A stretch of 6,842 nt of DNA from Planktothrix sp. UBA8402 (lineage in GTDB: Bacteria; Cyanobacteriota; Cyanobacteriia; Cyanobacteriales; Microcoleaceae). The position numbers and the translations under genes were made by a program. The notes below the pieces were generated by a model. It was not told the DNA's origin. It made no database searches and saw nothing but the letters and a program-made list of their open reading frames with translations. Shown here in pieces: positions 4,393 through 6,842 of this stretch (the first letter of the stretch is position 1; every line of letters starts with the position of its first letter). The stretch lies in contig DMPJ01000560.1 in the NCBI GenBank assembly GCA_003456035.1, forward strand, positions 1 to 6,842, read 5' to 3'.

Positions 4393-6801
4393 ATGGTATC
4401 TGCACCAGATAGACCCATTGAGACGAGTAACCCTCTGAGTGAGGACGAACTGCGTAAGATTAACGCCTACTGGCGAGCTTGTAATTATCTAGCCGTTGGC
4501 ATGATTTATTTACGAGAAAATCCTCTGTTAAAAGAATCTCTAACTCCCTCAGATGTCAAACATCGTTTGTTAGGACATTGGGGTTCCAGTCCCGGGTTGA
4601 GCTTCATCTACATTCACCTCAACCGACTGATTAAAAAGTATGACCTGGATGTGATCTATCTAGCTGGGCCGGGTCATGGTGCGCCCGGGGTATTAGCTCC
4701 AGTTTACTTAGAGGGAACCTATTCAGAAATTTACCCCAATATCAGCGAAGACGCCGAGGGGATGCAAAAATTCTTCAAACAGTTCTCTTTCCCCGGCGGA
4801 ATTGGTAGCCACTGCACCCCAGAAACCCCAGGTTCCATCCATGAAGGGGGCGAGTTAGGATATAGTTTATCCCACGCTTATGGTTCTGTATTTGATAACC
4901 CCGATTTAATCTCCGTTTGTGTGGTGGGAGACGGAGAAGCCGAAACTGGGGCTTTAGCCACTGCTTGGCATTCTAACAAATTTCTGAACCCGATTCGGGA
5001 TGGGGCGGTGTTACCCATTTTACATTTGAATGGCTACAAAATCGCTAACCCAACTATTTTATCGCGGATTAGCCATGAGGAATTAGAAGCCTTATTTAAA
5101 GGTTATGGCTATAAACCCTATTTTGTCGAAGGGTCAGACCCGGCTTTGATGCACCAAAAAATGGCAGCTATCCTAGAAACAACCATTTCCGAAATTAAAG
5201 CCATTCAAGCCGAAGCTCGGTCAACGGGAGTGGCTAAACGTCCCCTGTGGCCGATGATTGTATTGCGGAGTCCGAAAGGCTGGACTGGCCCGACCGAGGT
5301 CAATGGCCATAAAGTTGAAGGTTTCTGGCGGGCGCACCAAGTGCCGATGGCCGATGTTACCACCAACCCCACCCATCTCAAGTTATTAGAAGATTGGATG
5401 CGGAGTTATAAACCCGAAGAACTGTTTGACGAAAATGGCCGTTTAATTCCTGAACTGAAAGCTTTGGCCCCCCAAGGCACAAAGCGGATGAGTGCCAGTC
5501 TCCATGCTAACGGGGGTGTGCTGCGGAAAGACCTGCGGTTGCCAGATTTTCGTAGCTATGGTGTGCCTGTGGAATATCCGGGTAAGTCAGGTGTGGAAAA
5601 TACCAAACCCCTGGGGAATTTCCTGCGGGATGTGATGCGGAATAATCTGCAAAATTTCCGGGTATTTGGCCCCGACGAAACGGCTTCTAATCGTTTAAAT
5701 GCGATTTATGAGGTTAGTAAAAAAACCTGGATGGGAGATTTTTTCCCCGAAGATGTAGATGGCGGTGAACTGGCAACCGATGGCCGGGTGATGGAAATGT
5801 TGAGTGAGCATACCTTAGAAGGATGGTTAGAAGGCTATTTACTCACCGGACGTCATGGATTTTTCCATACCTATGAAGCCTTTGCTCACGTCATTGATTC
5901 CATGTTCAACCAACACGCGAAATGGTTGGATATTTGCCGAAATGAAGTGTCTTGGCGAGCGCCAATTTCTTCTTTGAATATTCTCTTATCTTCAACGGTT
6001 TGGCGTCAAGATCATAACGGGTTTAGTCATCAAGATCCCGGATTTTTAGATGTGGTAACGAATAAAAGTGCCAGTGTCACCCGAATTTATTTACCCCCCG
6101 ATGCTAACTGTTTATTATCCGTTGCCGACCATTGTTTAAAGAGTACCAACTATATCAATGTGATTGTGGCAGATAAACAGAAACATCTGCAATTTTTAAC
6201 AATGGATGAGGCGATTAAACATTGTACAAAAGGGATTGGAATTTGGGAATGGGCCAGCACTGATGATTGTGGAAAAGATGCTGATATTCCTGATGTGATT
6301 ATGGCAGGTTGTGGTGATGTGGCAACCATGGAATCTCTCGCAGCCACGGCAATTTTACGCGAAGAAATTCCTGATTTGAAAGTTCGGTTTGTCAACGTGG
6401 TGGATTTATTTAAGTTACAACCGGATACGGAACATCCACACGGTTTATCCGACCGAGATTTTGATAGTTTGTTTACCACAGATAAACCGATTATCTTTAA
6501 TTTCCATGGCTATCCTTGGTTAATTCACAAGTTGGCTTATCGTCGGAAAAATCACGCGAATATGCACGTTAGAGGGTACAAAGAGAAGGGGAATATTAAT
6601 ACTCCCTTGGAGTTGGCAATTAATAACCAAGTTGACCGTTTTAATCTGGTTATAGACGTAATTGACCGGGTTCCTAAATTGGGTTCGGCGGCGGCTTATG
6701 TCCGGGAACGGATGAAAAATGCTATCATCGAAAATGTCAATTATGCCCATGAACATGGCATTGACAAAGATGAAATTGTCAACTGGAAATGGCCGTTTTA
6801 A
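4393..6801 (+). CDS. xfp: Phosphoketolase (xylulose-5-phosphate / fructose-6-phosphate)
   Basis: This thiamine-diphosphate enzyme cleaves xylulose-5-phosphate and/or fructose-6-phosphate with phosphate to acetyl phosphate plus glyceraldehyde-3-phosphate or erythrose-4-phosphate. At 802 residues it is full length. The N-terminal cofactor domain has GHWGSSPG (61-68, His62), GPGHGAPG (92-99, His95), [10 protein letters not shown] (138-147, His140), the signature EGGELGY (151-157), the cofactor motif GDGEAETG (179-186) and NGYKIANP (213-220). RAHQVP (313-318) gives His315. In the central domain, [11 protein letters not shown] (425-435) and SEH (471-473) occur; Glu472 matches the transketolase Glu that activates the cofactor. 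TGRHGFF (485-491), Tyr494 and [11 protein letters not shown] (540-550, Asn542 and His546) complete the site. The C-terminal domain (about 600-802) includes [14 protein letters not shown] (663-676). All expected catalytic residues are present. The start fits the family; AGGA at 4386-4389 is only three bases before the ATG, an unusually tight spacing. Substrate preference cannot be read from sequence. It is divergent from ackA, which uses its product. Confidence 0.97.
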   Translation: MVSAPDRPIETSNPLSEDELRKINAYWRACNYLAVGMIYLRENPLLKESLTPSDVKHRLLGHWGSSPGLSFIYIHLNRLIKKYDLDVIYLAGPGHGAPGVLAPVYLEGTYSEIYPNISEDAEGMQKFFKQFSFPGGIGSHCTPETPGSIHEGGELGYSLSHAYGSVFDNPDLISVCVVGDGEAETGALATAWHSNKFLNPIRDGAVLPILHLNGYKIANPTILSRISHEELEALFKGYGYKPYFVEGSDPALMHQKMAAILETTISEIKAIQAEARSTGVAKRPLWPMIVLRSPKGWTGPTEVNGHKVEGFWRAHQVPMADVTTNPTHLKLLEDWMRSYKPEELFDENGRLIPELKALAPQGTKRMSASLHANGGVLRKDLRLPDFRSYGVPVEYPGKSGVENTKPLGNFLRDVMRNNLQNFRVFGPDETASNRLNAIYEVSKKTWMGDFFPEDVDGGELATDGRVMEMLSEHTLEGWLEGYLLTGRHGFFHTYEAFAHVIDSMFNQHAKWLDICRNEVSWRAPISSLNILLSSTVWRQDHNGFSHQDPGFLDVVTNKSASVTRIYLPPDANCLLSVADHCLKSTNYINVIVADKQKHLQFLTMDEAIKHCTKGIGIWEWASTDDCGKDADIPDVIMAGCGDVATMESLAATAILREEIPDLKVRFVNVVDLFKLQPDTEHPHGLSDRDFDSLFTTDKPIIFNFHGYPWLIHKLAYRRKNHANMHVRGYKEKGNINTPLELAINNQVDRFNLVIDVIDRVPKLGSAAAYVRERMKNAIIENVNYAHEHGIDKDEIVNWKWPF

Positions 6802-6817
6802 TGGTTGGTAAAGACAG

Positions 6818-6842
6818 AGAAACCGGGTTTCTTCCAGAAACC
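6818..6842. repeat. Dispersed palindromic repeat after xfp, cut by the window edge
   Basis: AGAAACCGGGTTTCT (6818-6832) is a palindrome around a central G and is followed by TCC and AGAAACC (6836-6842), where the window ends. GGTTTCT (6826-6832) and AGAAACC (6836-6842) also form a 7-bp stem with a three-base loop. The 15-mer differs at one base from the left arm of the repeat at 1979-1993. It begins 16 bases after the xfp stop codon, so it may act at the transcript end. The full element cannot be seen. Confidence 0.65.

Noticed and set aside
6150..6756. Two minus-strand open frames (109 and 78 codons) opposite the xfp 3' region
   Set aside because: They mirror conserved phosphoketolase C-terminal coding sequence and have no independent evidence.
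1..6842. CRISPR array, tRNA, rRNA, transposase or toxin-antitoxin genes
   Set aside because: I saw no regularly spaced direct repeats, no tRNA-like fold, no terminal inverted repeats flanking a gene, and no reading frame with such motifs.

Overview
The window looks like a piece of a filamentous cyanobacterial chromosome, probably Oscillatoriales and Planktothrix-like. Three things point there. The ferrochelatase carries a C-terminal chlorophyll a/b-binding (CAB) helix, a fusion known from cyanobacteria and plastids. Three copies of the HIP1 octamer GCGATCGC are present. The gaps between genes hold several short palindromic dispersed repeats of the kind common in these genomes. The genus is an inference; the phylum is well supported.

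Layout, left to right. Positions 1-85 are the downstream flank of hemH and hold a GC-rich hairpin. The minus-strand gene hemH (86-1249) encodes CAB-type ferrochelatase. A 101-bp divergent gap with a good candidate hemH promoter follows. A plus-strand class I SAM-dependent methyltransferase of unassigned substrate lies at 1351-1977. A 143-bp convergent gap (1978-2120) holds a perfect 15-bp inverted repeat and a second, looser one. Two minus-strand genes then form a likely operon: a histidine-phosphatase-family gene (3421-4059) followed by ackA, acetate kinase (2121-3347, or to 3395 with an alternative start). A 333-bp divergent regulatory gap (4060-4392) separates this operon from xfp, a complete 802-residue phosphoketolase on the plus strand (4393-6801). 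The window ends inside another copy of the repeat seen after the methyltransferase gene.

The functional core is the right half. Phosphoketolase splits xylulose-5-phosphate and/or fructose-6-phosphate with inorganic phosphate to give acetyl phosphate plus a triose or tetrose phosphate. Acetate kinase then turns acetyl phosphate and ADP into acetate and ATP. Their head-to-head arrangement around one intergenic region suggests coordinated control. The role of the linked phosphatase is unknown. The left half (haem synthesis and a methyltransferase) has no evident functional link to it.

I found no mobile element, CRISPR array, tRNA, rRNA or defence-like cluster, and no clearly new system. The second-look items are the ackA start, the leader and upstream region of xfp, the repeat families at gene ends, and the unassigned phosphatase and methyltransferase.
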